Of a DNA stretch of 34,127 nucleotides, positions 15,349-23,094 are shown one piece after another. The stretch's first letter is position 1. Every line of letters starts with the position of its first letter. The stretch comes from an uncultured Myxococcales bacterium (GTDB taxonomy: Bacteria; Myxococcota_A; UBA9042). The position numbers and the translations under genes are program-made. The notes beneath the pieces are model-generated. The model made no database searches, was not told the DNA's origin, and was given only the letters and a program-made list of their open reading frames with translations. Location: assembly GCA_903955385.1 (NCBI GenBank), contig CAJBNH010000094.1, positions 1 to 34,127 on the forward strand. Direction: 5' to 3'.

Positions 15349-15948
15349 TTACTTGACCTTCTTCTCGTCACCGGGGGCCGCAGCCTCGATCTTGACGGAG
15401 AAGACCTCGAAGATCTTGAAGCGCTTCTTGAACACCGGCGTGACGCCAGCGGGCAGCGGCAGGTCTTCGATGAACATCGCGTAGCCGTTGTCGAACGGCG
15501 TGATGTCGATCTCGACCTTCTGCGGCAGCGTGGCCGGGGTGCACGAAACGCGAACGAAGCGGGTGATGTGCTCAAGACGACCGCCGGCCTTCTGACCCGC
15601 GGAACGGCCGACCAGCGTCACGGGCAGCGTGACGTCGATGCGGGTCTCTGCGGTGACGCGCAGGAAGTCAACGTGGCGCAGCTCGCGGGTGACCGGGTGC
15701 AGCTGCACTTCCTTGGCGATCGCCAGCTGCTCGCCGGTCTCGCCATCGATCGCCAGAGAGAACAACTGGTTGCGGCCATACGGTCCCTGCAGGCCCTTGC
15801 GCAGCGGACGGGGCTCGACGACGACCGACTTGGCCGCGGAGCCGCCACCGTAGACGACGGCAGGCAGCAGACCGGCGCGACGCACCTTCTTGGCGACGTC
15901 GCTGCCGGACAGGTAACGGGACTTGACCTGAATCTGGACGGTGTTCAT
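15349..15948 (-). CDS. rplY: 50S ribosomal protein L25/general stress protein Ctc
   Basis: 199 residues: the 5S-rRNA-binding L25 domain (about 1-95, with PAVVYGGG and DGETGEQLAIAKEVQLHPVTRELRHVDF) followed by the TL5/Ctc C-terminal beta domain (about 100-190). The long form is typical outside the Gammaproteobacteria. GGAGCG lies five bases before the ATG. As first gene of the operon it has a leader of about 165 bases from the predicted promoter. Confidence 0.97.
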   Translation of the reverse strand: MNTVQIQVKSRYLSGSDVAKKVRRAGLLPAVVYGGGSAAKSVVVEPRPLRKGLQGPYGRNQLFSLAIDGETGEQLAIAKEVQLHPVTRELRHVDFLRVTAETRIDVTLPVTLVGRSAGQKAGGRLEHITRFVRVSCTPATLPQKVEIDITPFDNGYAMFIEDLPLPAGVTPVFKKRFKIFEVFSVKIEAAAPGDEKKVK

Positions 15949-16114
15949 GGACGCTCCGTGCTGGGGTGGCCTGCCTGCGTGATCGCCCATCGTGGGCCCC
16001 GGGACCGGACAATGCCGGGCCGGCGTGATCTGCAACGCTGCAGACTGTCTCGCGAAGTGACGTTCCGACCGGTGTTCCGGGCGGGCCGGACCGGGTCGCG
16101 TCAGAAACGCGGGG
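15949..16114 (-). promoter_or_regulatory. Long 5' leader of the rplY operon
   Basis: About 165 bases separate the predicted transcription start from the rplY ATG. The leader contains a six-pair hairpin with a tetraloop, TCTGCA at 16029-16034 and TGCAGA at 16039-16044, and several GGCCGG-type segments able to fold. Ribosomal operons often have regulatory leaders; no known family is recognised here. Confidence 0.35.
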
Positions 16115-16120
16115 CCTGCG

Positions 16121-16148
16121 AGTATAGAGATCGATTGCGCAAAGTCAA
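16121..16148 (-). promoter_or_regulatory. Sigma70-type promoter of the rplY-pth-rpsF-rpsR-rplI operon
   Basis: On the minus strand TTGACT (16143-16148) is followed after 16 bases by TATACT (16121-16126). Both boxes differ from consensus at only one position, the best promoter match in the window, and it faces rplY. The 91 bases left between this promoter and the dnaJ stop hold no gene and no obvious terminator. Confidence 0.75.
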
Positions 16149-16239
16149 TCGGGCGGCGAGGACCCACCGAACCGGGACGCGGCCGAGGTCTCGACGCCGG
16201 GGCAGATGCTCAGAGGCATTCGGAGGCGCGCAAGTGCCA

Positions 16240-17313
16240 CTATCCCAAAGTGTTTTGCAGCTTCTCGAACAGGTCGCGCTGTTCAGCCGACAGCTTGCGC
16301 GGCACGACCACCCGCACATGGGCGAACAGGTCGCCCCGGCCGCTGCCACCCAGATGGGGCACGCCCTTGCCGCGGATGCGCACCTGCTCACCCGGTTGGA
16401 TGCCGGCCGGCAGCTTGACCGCTTCGGTGCCGCTGTCGACCAAGGGGACGTCGATCGTCGCGCCCAGCACGGCCTGGACGACGTGCACGTCCACCTCACA
16501 GTGCAGGTCGTCGCCGTTGCGCTGGAAGGTGTCGTGCGGCTCAACCGAGAGCACGACGTACAGATCGCCAAGGGGCCCGCCGCGTTCGCCCTTCTCACCC
16601 TCGCCGGAGATCCGCAGCCGGGTGCCGGTGTCCACGCCAGGCGGAACCTTCACCGCCACCTTGCGTTCGACCCGCTTCTGCCCTGCGCCGCCGCAGGTGC
16701 CGCAGCGATCGGCCGGCCGGAGGATGCGCCCCTCGCCCTGGCAGCTGGGGCAGGTCACCGTGAAGAGGAACGGCCCTTGGCTGTGCGCGACTTGACCGCG
16801 TCCCTGACACTGACCGCAAGACTCGGCCTTGGAGCCTTCCTTGGCACCCGTGCCGTGGCAGGGCTCGCAGGACTCCAGACGCGGGATGACGATCTCCTTG
16901 CGCACGCCGGACACCGCCTCTTCCAAGCGTAGGCCCAAGTCGTAACGCAGGTCGCTGCCCCGGGCAGGTCGATTGCGAGGGCCGCCCCGCCCCCTGCTGC
17001 CGCCAAAGATGTCGCCGAAGAGGTCGCCGAAGTGGCTGAACAGGTCGTCCATCGAGCCGTAGTTTCCGGCCGAGGGTCCGCCGCCGCCTTCGAACGCCGA
17101 GTGGCCGAAGCGGTCGTAGCGGGCGCGCTTCTGGGCGTCGCTGAGGACCTCGTAGGCCTCGGCACATTCCTTGAAACGCTCTTCTGCCGCCTTGTCGCCC
17201 GGATTGCGGTCGGGGTGGTGCGCCATCGCGGCCTTGCGGAAGGCCTTCTTGATGTCTGGGTCCGTCGCGTCGCGCGGCAGCTCGAGAACCTCGTAGTAGT
17301 CGCGCTTTGCCAT
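16240..17313 (-). CDS. dnaJ: Chaperone protein DnaJ
   Basis: 357 residues, a type I (full) DnaJ. The J-domain (1-70) has the HPD motif at 33-35. The Gly/Phe-rich region follows (GGGGPSAGNYG, FGDLFGDIFGG). Four zinc-binding repeats are CEPCHGTG, CGQCQGRG, CPSCQGEG and CGTCGGAG. The two C-terminal beta domains then run to the end. It stimulates DnaK ATPase and delivers unfolded clients. dnaK and grpE are not adjacent; the gene seems to be transcribed alone, leftward, divergent from rpoN. No CIRCE inverted repeat is seen upstream. Confidence 0.97.
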   Translation of the reverse strand: MAKRDYYEVLELPRDATDPDIKKAFRKAAMAHHPDRNPGDKAAEERFKECAEAYEVLSDAQKRARYDRFGHSAFEGGGGPSAGNYGSMDDLFSHFGDLFGDIFGGSRGRGGPRNRPARGSDLRYDLGLRLEEAVSGVRKEIVIPRLESCEPCHGTGAKEGSKAESCGQCQGRGQVAHSQGPFLFTVTCPSCQGEGRILRPADRCGTCGGAGQKRVERKVAVKVPPGVDTGTRLRISGEGEKGERGGPLGDLYVVLSVEPHDTFQRNGDDLHCEVDVHVVQAVLGATIDVPLVDSGTEAVKLPAGIQPGEQVRIRGKGVPHLGGSGRGDLFAHVRVVVPRKLSAEQRDLFEKLQNTLG

Positions 17314-17371
17314 CGCCCGCTTCTCCCGTTGCGCCGGTCACCGCATGTCGGACACACCGTGCCGCGGGCGC

Positions 17372-17400
17372 AAACAAGGCGAGATCCACGCGCGTGTCAA
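17372..17400 (-). promoter_or_regulatory. Possible dnaJ promoter
   Basis: A perfect TTGACA -35 lies at 17395-17400 on the minus strand. The hexamer 17 bases downstream is TTGTTT (17372-17377), a poor -10. The mismatch could mean dependence on an activator or another sigma factor. Confidence 0.3.
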
Positions 17401-17469
17401 GGCCCATCCGCTGTGCTCTTGCCTGCATGCATGAAATGGGCCGAAACCGTCTGAGGGGCTTGCTGCGAC

Positions 17470-17498
17470 TTGCTGTTTCGCTCCCGCGCTCCTAGACT
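17470..17498 (+). promoter_or_regulatory. Possible rpoN promoter
   Basis: TTGCTG at 17470-17475 and TAGACT at 17493-17498 are separated by 17 bases. Each box is a partial sigma70 match. A start near 17505 would give a 5' leader of about 170 bases before the rpoN ATG. Confidence 0.35.
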
Positions 17499-17675
17499 CG
17501 ATGCGTACCAGCCTTGAGGCGCGCGTTCGTGGAACAGGAGACCCCCGGGTCCCGTCCGCGATGTACAGCCTGTCTGCTGGTGTGTCTGGGTGGGCTACCG
17601 AATCTTTCGCAGCAGCGCCGCCGCGTGCCGGAACGCGCAGCGCCGACCCGACCACTTTCCGGAGCCGCACGGGAC

Positions 17676-19385
17676 ATGGAACTCAAGCAGGGCCTCTACA
17701 TCGGTCAAAGGTTGGAGCAGCGGCTGGTGATGACCCAGCAGCTCCAGCAGGCGATCCGGCTGCTGCAGCTCTCCCGCACCGAGCTTGTCGATAGCATCAC
17801 CGACGCGCTGAACGAGAACCCGCTGCTCGAGGAGGCCGCGCCCGCCGACGTGCCCTCGATGACGATGTCGAACGCCATCACCAGCGGTGAAGGTCAGGTA
17901 GCGGACTTCGAAGGGCCCGCGCAACGTCAGGAAAAGACTGAGATCGACTGGCAGTCCTACTTCACGGATCTGGCCCGCAGCCCCACCGAAGGGACCGGCA
18001 GCTACCGGGACAGCGATGAGGAGCGGCCGGCCCTGTCGCAGACGCTGACGCGAGCGTCGACGCTTTCGGAATTTGTCACCGAACAGCTAGGAACCATTGC
18101 GCTATCAGCCCTGCAGCGCGAGGTCGCCGAGGACATCCTGGGCAATCTCGACGACGACGGGTTCTTCCGCCCCAGCCGACTCGACATCTCGGGGGGAACA
18201 GAGTCTGCGCGTCGGCAGCTGATGCGTCAGGCGGCGGCGGCCGACATCGAAACGCAGGACACCCGCACGGGCTTTTCGCTGTACTGGCTGACCGACGACG
18301 AGATGGCCGCGTGGGAGGAGTTGATCGGCGCCAAGGGCTGCAAGGTCGAGTCGTACTATGCGAATTCGACGCGGGCGACGGCGGTGCTGCACGAGACGAC
18401 CGAGCCTCAGGTTCGCGAGGTGCTGGACGCCATCCGGACGATGGACCCGCTGGGAGTCGCCAGCCGCGACCTGCGCGAGTGCCTGCTGACTCAGGCACTG
18501 GTACGGCATCCGGAGGAGAAGCGGCTGCACAAGCTGATCGACCGCCACCTGCCGAACATCGAAGCGCGCAACCATCAGGCGATTCGCAAGGATCTGCGGC
18601 TGACGGCGGAAGAGCTGCAGCGTCTGCTGGAGCTGCTGGCGACGATGGAGCCACGGCCCGGTCGCGAGTTCGTGGGGGAGAGCGCGCGCTACATCACGCC
18701 CGACGTCCACGTGATCAAGGTTGGCGACGACTACACGGTGGTGCTGAACGAGGACGGCTTGCCTAGGCTGCGGGTGTCGAAGTTCTACCAGAACGCGCTG
18801 TCGGAGCAGTCGGGCAGCGAGGCGAAGGACTACCTGCAGGAGAAGATGCGGTCGGCGATGTGGATGATCCGCTCGATCCATCAGCGCCAGAGCACGATCC
18901 AGCGCGTCACCGAGTCGATCATGCGCTTTCAGAGGCCGTTTCTGGACGGGGGCATTGAGAAGCTCAAGCCGCTGGTCCTGCGCGACGTGGCTGAGGACGT
19001 GGGGCTGCACGAATCGACGGTCTCTCGCGTCACGACCAACAAGTACTGCCACACGCCGCAAGGCATCTACGAGCTGAAGTTCTTCTTCAACAGCCGTATC
19101 CAAGCGCAAGGCGGCGACGACATGGCCAGCGAGGCCGTCAAGCACGCGATCGCGAGGCTGGTCGAGAAGGAGCAGCCCACCGCACCCTTGTCGGATCAAG
19201 AGATTGCGGAGATCCTGCAGGGCGAGTGGGACCGGGGGCGAATGCTGTCCCGGCTGAACTGCACCGAGCACCAGCTCGAGGCGCTGTACCCCACCCAGAC
19301 GATGACGATTGCCCGGCGGACCGTCGCCAAGTATCGGGAAGCCATCCATATTCCTTCGTCGTCGCATCGGCGCAAGGTGTACTGA
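17676..19385 (+). CDS. rpoN: RNA polymerase sigma-54 factor, with two insertions
   Basis: 569 residues against about 480 in most homologues. Region I is clear (MTQQLQQAIRLLQLSRTEL, then LNENPLLEE), as are the acidic linker (60-125), the core-binding domain (DPLGVASRDLRECLL at 257-271), the HTH region (VLRDVAEDVGLHESTVSRVT at 434-453) and the RpoN box ARRTVAKYRE at 546-555. Two parts exceed the family pattern. About 60 extra residues lie between LDDDGFF (158-164) and EVLDAIRTMDPLGV. About 18-20 extra residues (roughly 516-540) lie between LSDQEIAEIL and the RpoN box. Start is the ATG of MELKQGL; GGAG lies 11 bases upstream. RpoN directs transcription from -24/-12 promoters with enhancer-binding ATPases, none of which is in the window. 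rapZ follows 22 bases later. Confidence 0.96.
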   Translation: MELKQGLYIGQRLEQRLVMTQQLQQAIRLLQLSRTELVDSITDALNENPLLEEAAPADVPSMTMSNAITSGEGQVADFEGPAQRQEKTEIDWQSYFTDLARSPTEGTGSYRDSDEERPALSQTLTRASTLSEFVTEQLGTIALSALQREVAEDILGNLDDDGFFRPSRLDISGGTESARRQLMRQAAAADIETQDTRTGFSLYWLTDDEMAAWEELIGAKGCKVESYYANSTRATAVLHETTEPQVREVLDAIRTMDPLGVASRDLRECLLTQALVRHPEEKRLHKLIDRHLPNIEARNHQAIRKDLRLTAEELQRLLELLATMEPRPGREFVGESARYITPDVHVIKVGDDYTVVLNEDGLPRLRVSKFYQNALSEQSGSEAKDYLQEKMRSAMWMIRSIHQRQSTIQRVTESIMRFQRPFLDGGIEKLKPLVLRDVAEDVGLHESTVSRVTTNKYCHTPQGIYELKFFFNSRIQAQGGDDMASEAVKHAIARLVEKEQPTAPLSDQEIAEILQGEWDRGRMLSRLNCTEHQLEALYPTQTMTIARRTVAKYREAIHIPSSSHRRKVY

Positions 19386-19407
19386 GTCCACGGCGGGAGG
19401 CGAGACG

Positions 19408-20280
19408 ATGACGGCCAACGTTCGTCTGGTGATCGTGACGGGCATGAGCGGCTCCGGCCGCTCGACCTGCCTGCGCGCCCTGGAGGACGTCGGCTACTAT
19501 TGCGTCGACAACCTGCCCGCCGGCCTGCTTCCGCAACTAAACGAAACCATTCGTGATCGCCTGAAACACACGCCCGTTGCCGTCGGGATCGACGTCCGCG
19601 CTGGCACCCTGCTGGGCGACCTGGACCACGCACTCGACACGTTGATCGCATCCGGCGTCCGGCCGGAGGTCGTGTTCCTGGATTGCGCCGACGACATCCT
19701 GGTCCGCCGCTTTGCCGAGACGCGCCGCAAGCACCCGATTTGGCGGGCAGGCACGGTGAGCGAGAGCATCCGCTCGGAACGTCTGGCGATGTCGGCGATC
19801 CGCGAGCGCACCAGTCTGGTGCTCGACACGTCCGAGATGAACGTGCACCAGCTGAAGCGACAGGTGCAGAAGCTGTTCGACCCGGAGCACTCGGCCGAGA
19901 TGCGCATGGTCGTGTCGGTCCTGTCGTTCGGCTACAAGCACGGTCTGCCACGCGATGCCGACTATGTGTTCGACGTGCGGTACGTGGAGAACCCGTTCTT
20001 TATCGCAGAGTTGGCTCCGCTGTCCGGACTGGACCACGACGTCGCGGACTTCGTGATGCGCCGGGGCGGTGACCAGGCACTGGCCAAGATGACGGCGCTG
20101 CTGGACCACGTGCTGCCGCTGCACGCCGCCGAGGGTCGGGCGATGGTGTCGGTTGCTTTCGGCTGCACCGGCGGCCAGCACCGGTCGGTCGCGCTGGCTG
20201 AGGCGATGGCCCAGCACCTGCAAGCCTCGGGAATCGGCCGCGTGACGGTCACCCATCGCGACGTACGCACCCCGGACTGA
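19408..20280 (+). CDS. rapZ: RapZ/YvcJ family nucleotide-binding protein (RNase adapter)
   Basis: 290 residues of the standard family length. The N-terminal P-loop reads GMSGSGRST, with Arg18 in place of the usual Lys. LRALEDVGYYCVDNLP follows, which is the family signature. The C-terminal half carries LSFGYKHGLPRDADYVFDVRYVENP and VSVAFGCTGGQHRSVALAE, the RNA/metabolite-binding motifs. In Escherichia coli RapZ recruits RNase E to the small RNA GlmZ; in other bacteria the role is less clear. GGGAGG before the ATG is a good ribosome binding site. Linkage to rpoN is common, but here hpf and ptsN, usually between them, are missing. Confidence 0.95.
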   Translation: MTANVRLVIVTGMSGSGRSTCLRALEDVGYYCVDNLPAGLLPQLNETIRDRLKHTPVAVGIDVRAGTLLGDLDHALDTLIASGVRPEVVFLDCADDILVRRFAETRRKHPIWRAGTVSESIRSERLAMSAIRERTSLVLDTSEMNVHQLKRQVQKLFDPEHSAEMRMVVSVLSFGYKHGLPRDADYVFDVRYVENPFFIAELAPLSGLDHDVADFVMRRGGDQALAKMTALLDHVLPLHAAEGRAMVSVAFGCTGGQHRSVALAEAMAQHLQASGIGRVTVTHRDVRTPD

Positions 20281-20317
20281 ATCCGCAGCACTTTCTGGCG
20301 CCTCGTCGCAAGACCGC

Positions 20318-20323
20318 GATACT
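20318..20323 (+). promoter_or_regulatory. Possible -10 box of a leaderless transcript
   Basis: GATACT ends eight bases before the ATG at 20331. No ribosome binding site precedes that ATG, so a leaderless mRNA is possible. The -35 at 17 bases is poor. Confidence 0.25.
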
Positions 20324-20330
20324 GCGCGGC

Positions 20331-21149
20331 ATGCGTTGGGGACTTGCCACCATCCTGGGTTTCGGACTCGCCTGCCAAGCGTGCGGGGCGGCCGAGGTCG
20401 AAGTCGATGACGACTGGGGCTACGCCGACGAGAGCGCGGTCGAGACGATTCCCGGTCGGACGCCCCTTCCGCACCGGCCGGGCACGCCCAAGTCCTCCCT
20501 GTCGTTTGGTTCTGGCGGCGCGTCCGGGCCCGCGACCTGCTCCAACTCGCGGGAGGGTCCATCGCGGTCGATCGGCAAGGCGTCAGAGGGAAGTCTGGAA
20601 AACCCTTGTCGCATCCCACCTTCTGGTCCCGGCTACTTGGCGCTGAGCAAGGACGCTTGGGCCACCGACGAGACGATCGCGCTGCTGCAGCAGGCCGCCC
20701 GACAGGTCTCCGAGCAGTTTCCCGGCAGCGGACCCGTGCTGGTCGGCGGGCTCTCGGCGGAAACCGGCGGCTTCCTGCCGCCACACCGGTCGCACCAGTC
20801 GGGGCGGGACGTGGATCTCGGGTATTTCCGGACGGATCAGCCCAACGCCCGGCGCTTCTCGCTGGTGGGACCCGATGAGTTGGATGCCGAGAAGACCTGG
20901 GCACTGATCGAGGCGCTGCTGTATACCGGCGAGGTCACTTTCGTCTTCATTGACCATGGGTTGCAGGCAAGATTGTACGAGGAGCTGGTCGATCAAGGCT
21001 GGAGTGAGGACAGTCTCCAGCAGCTGTTCCAGTACCCGGAGGGGCCGACCGTGCCGCGCGGGCTGATCCGCCACTCGCCCGGACACGACAATCACCTGCA
21101 TGTCCGGTTCCGCTGCGCCGCCAAGGACCGCCCGGACTGCGTGGACTAA
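20331..21149 (+). CDS. MepA-like penicillin-insensitive murein endopeptidase (M74)
   Basis: 272 residues. The N-terminus is a short signal peptide (LATILGFGLACQACGA); Cys15 is preceded by Gly-Leu-Ala, an imperfect lipobox. A low-complexity linker runs to about 90. The catalytic domain contains HRSHQSGRDVDLGYF (His152, His155, Asp160, Asp162) and, near the C-terminus, DNHLHVRF (His255, His257), the LAS-type zinc-peptidase pattern. Cys pairs (70/93, 262/270) suggest disulfides. Such enzymes cut D-Ala-meso-DAP crosslinks of peptidoglycan in the periplasm (family knowledge). The gene lies 50 bases after rapZ and converges on the barrel gene with only 27 bases between stops. Confidence 0.88.
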   Translation: MRWGLATILGFGLACQACGAAEVEVDDDWGYADESAVETIPGRTPLPHRPGTPKSSLSFGSGGASGPATCSNSREGPSRSIGKASEGSLENPCRIPPSGPGYLALSKDAWATDETIALLQQAARQVSEQFPGSGPVLVGGLSAETGGFLPPHRSHQSGRDVDLGYFRTDQPNARRFSLVGPDELDAEKTWALIEALLYTGEVTFVFIDHGLQARLYEELVDQGWSEDSLQQLFQYPEGPTVPRGLIRHSPGHDNHLHVRFRCAAKDRPDCVD

Positions 21150-21176
21150 CGCAACCGCTTGCTCAGACAGATGTTT

Positions 21177-21827
21177 TCAGAACGGCCTGGGCAACCTTGC
21201 CCAGTTCAGCGTGTAGGCGCGCCAACCGACCAGCAGCATGACCTGCTGATCGTCCAAGTGCGTCTTCGGCAAGCCGTCACCCACCGACAGCCAACGGTTC
21301 GCCCAGCGCAAGGTCAGCCACAGACCCGAGGCACCTCCGCGTGGTGACAAGGGAAAGTCGAGTCCGGCCCCCAGACCGACCGTCGGCGCCCAGTGCACGC
21401 GCGCTTCCGGTCCGTCGGTGCGCGCCACCGCCGCCGAGGCAAACAGGTGAAAGCCCGAGATGACGTCGCTTGCGTAGGCGTCCCACACAAGGAACGGGAA
21501 GCCCGGATGCGTCGCCAACAGGACGCCCACCTCGTCGCGCGACAGGCGTGAACCCTGCGACGCGTGCTCGTAACCCAGCTCCGCGTCGACCAATTGCAGG
21601 ACCGTCGCAAGCCGCCCAGCCACCCGCACCCCCCATCCGGATCGGTCGATACCGACCACCGAACGGTCCAGATGCGACAACGTCGGACCGACCACGAAGC
21701 CCGTGGACTTGCCGTCGAAGTGATACTCAGGGGGCGAGATGGGAGCCGGTGCCGCAAGGGCCAAGTCCGCGACCAGACCACACGCCAAGGTCGCGATCAG
21801 GCGGACGGTCGCGCGCCGTAGCGGCAT
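21177..21827 (-). CDS. Predicted outer-membrane beta-barrel protein
   Basis: 216 residues. A signal peptide (about 1-25, ending ADLALAAPA) precedes alternating hydrophobic strands (STGFVVGPTLSHL, GWGVRVAGRL, VDAELGYEHAS, GLWLTLRWANRW, QVMLLVGWRAYTLNW). The chain ends in Phe, as many barrel proteins do for BAM recognition. No named family is recognised. It begins five bases after the stop of the Cys-rich lipoprotein and has no clear ribosome binding site of its own, so the two are probably translated together and may work together at the outer membrane (inference). Confidence 0.65.
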   Translation of the reverse strand: MPLRRATVRLIATLACGLVADLALAAPAPISPPEYHFDGKSTGFVVGPTLSHLDRSVVGIDRSGWGVRVAGRLATVLQLVDAELGYEHASQGSRLSRDEVGVLLATHPGFPFLVWDAYASDVISGFHLFASAAVARTDGPEARVHWAPTVGLGAGLDFPLSPRGGASGLWLTLRWANRWLSVGDGLPKTHLDDQQVMLLVGWRAYTLNWARLPRPF

Positions 21828-21832
21828 CGTGG

Positions 21833-22765
21833 TCAGCGCCGAATGACGGCCGACGTATTGCCGGCGAACGCGGTCGGCGGCAACTTCGAGGTGGCCTTCG
21901 AGCGGAACGGATAGACCTCGACGATCGTGAAGCTGCTGCCCTTGAGACCCTTGACCGAGCCGGTCATGCCCTTCTTCACTTCCTTGTTGTCGCCCGCGGA
22001 AAGCGTCAGGAACGAGCCTCCGCCGGAATCACGCGCGTCGATGACCGTGCAGTTGATGTCTTCGACTTCGGGGACCGCGGGGGTCGGGGTGGGGGTCGGC
22101 TCCTTGGCGGCAGGCGTCACGCAGCGTCCTGTGGCGCGCACGCAGACCTGACCGCGCGGGCAGGTGACGCCCTCGCACTTGTTCTCAGGCCGCGTCGCTG
22201 TCTTGACGCACTTGTTGGTCGCCTTGTCACAAGCCGAGTCTTCCGGGCAATCCCCACCGCAGGCCTTGTCGACGCACTTCTGGTCCACGCACTCCTGCTG
22301 CGGTGTGCACGCGGCGCACGGGTCCGAAGCCTCGCCCACCTCGACCGCGTACTTGCCCTTGCCGCTGGTGGCCTTGAACCGCACCAGGTAGCGCATGTCG
22401 GGCTCGACTTCGAACTCGAGCTTGATCGTCACGGCGCTGCCGGGCGGGATGGGCTTCTCAGCGACGCGGTCGCCGACCTCTGTGAAGACGGTGACGAAGC
22501 CGACGATCGTCGACTCCTCCCACTTGCCGAGCGAAATCCGCAGCTCCATCTTGCCCTTCTGCTCGGGCAGGATGAACCGCCAGTCCTCCTGATCGCCGGC
22601 AGCCGCGTCGAGCTTGTCGTCGGTGGGCTCAAGCCGGGCGAACGGACGGGCCTTGGTGCGCGACTCGTCACCGTCGGGGTCCTTGAGGCTTTGACCGGAA
22701 CAGGCCGACAGGACGGCGAGCCACGCGGTCAGGGCCAACAGAAGACTGCGGGAAGAACAGAACAT
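21833..22765 (-). CDS. Cysteine-rich lipoprotein
   Basis: 310 residues from an ATG preceded by AAGGTGG. The N-terminus is a lipoprotein signal with lipobox LSAC (Cys22). Residues about 40-145 form a beta-sandwich resembling PPC-type domains (DQEDWRFILPEQKGKMELRI, YLVRFKATSGKGKYAVEV). Two to three short Cys repeats follow (CAACTPQQECVDQKC, CGGDCPEDSACDKATNKC, CEGVTCPRGQVCVRATGRC), Dickkopf-like in spacing, then a Pro/Thr linker. A C-terminal domain (about 235-310) reads like the beta domains that follow GDNKEVKKGMTGSV. The Cys repeats resemble those in the TSP3 lipoprotein 8 kb away. The function is unknown. Confidence 0.75.
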   Translation of the reverse strand: MFCSSRSLLLALTAWLAVLSACSGQSLKDPDGDESRTKARPFARLEPTDDKLDAAAGDQEDWRFILPEQKGKMELRISLGKWEESTIVGFVTVFTEVGDRVAEKPIPPGSAVTIKLEFEVEPDMRYLVRFKATSGKGKYAVEVGEASDPCAACTPQQECVDQKCVDKACGGDCPEDSACDKATNKCVKTATRPENKCEGVTCPRGQVCVRATGRCVTPAAKEPTPTPTPAVPEVEDINCTVIDARDSGGGSFLTLSAGDNKEVKKGMTGSVKGLKGSSFTIVEVYPFRSKATSKLPPTAFAGNTSAVIRR

Positions 22766-23094
22766 CTCGCACCACCTTATGATCAAGCGGACCCGACGAA
22801 CCCGGGACCACGCGGGGTTCTCGTCCCCTGCGCCGACTGCCGAGCCGACCGCAAGTTCCAGATCCAAGCCCCAAGCGTTGCCACAATTCCGCACGAATGT
22901 GCAAGGGGGCCACACGCGGAATCGCGGCGCGACGCGTCACATGTTCACTGTTTCTGGCTTTCTGTCCAGAGGTTGCCGCATCCGGCCGGGAGGTTCCGCG
23001 CCGCGCCCTGCTCCTGCCGTCAGTCGCAACGGCGATCGGAATCGGGTAGAACTCGGCCCGCGCGCCCGGCCGACCGCGCCCGCCAAGGACCCTC
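22766..23094. other. Divergent spacer between the lipoprotein and rdgB-rsmB genes
   Basis: 329 bases without a convincing gene. It must hold promoters for both directions, but no -35/-10 pair stands out. The centre has GCACGAATGTGC (22891-22902), a small inverted repeat embedded in a larger imperfect one (TTGCCACA/TGTGCAA), a possible operator. Confidence 0.35.

Larger units (their letters stand above)
17314..17675. other. Divergent spacer between dnaJ and rpoN
   Basis: These 362 bases hold no convincing gene. A frame open into rpoN from 17514 lacks a good start and a family match, so it is read as leader. Candidate promoters for both directions are listed separately. The long rpoN leader of about 170 bases has no structure I can name. 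Confidence 0.5.

Noticed and set aside
14281-16932. 883-codon plus-strand frame
   Set aside because: Antisense to rpsF, pth, rplY and dnaJ, all certain genes.
22880-22915. Sigma54-like TGGC and TTGCA on the minus strand
   Set aside because: The GG and GC doublets are three bases too close to form a -24/-12 promoter.
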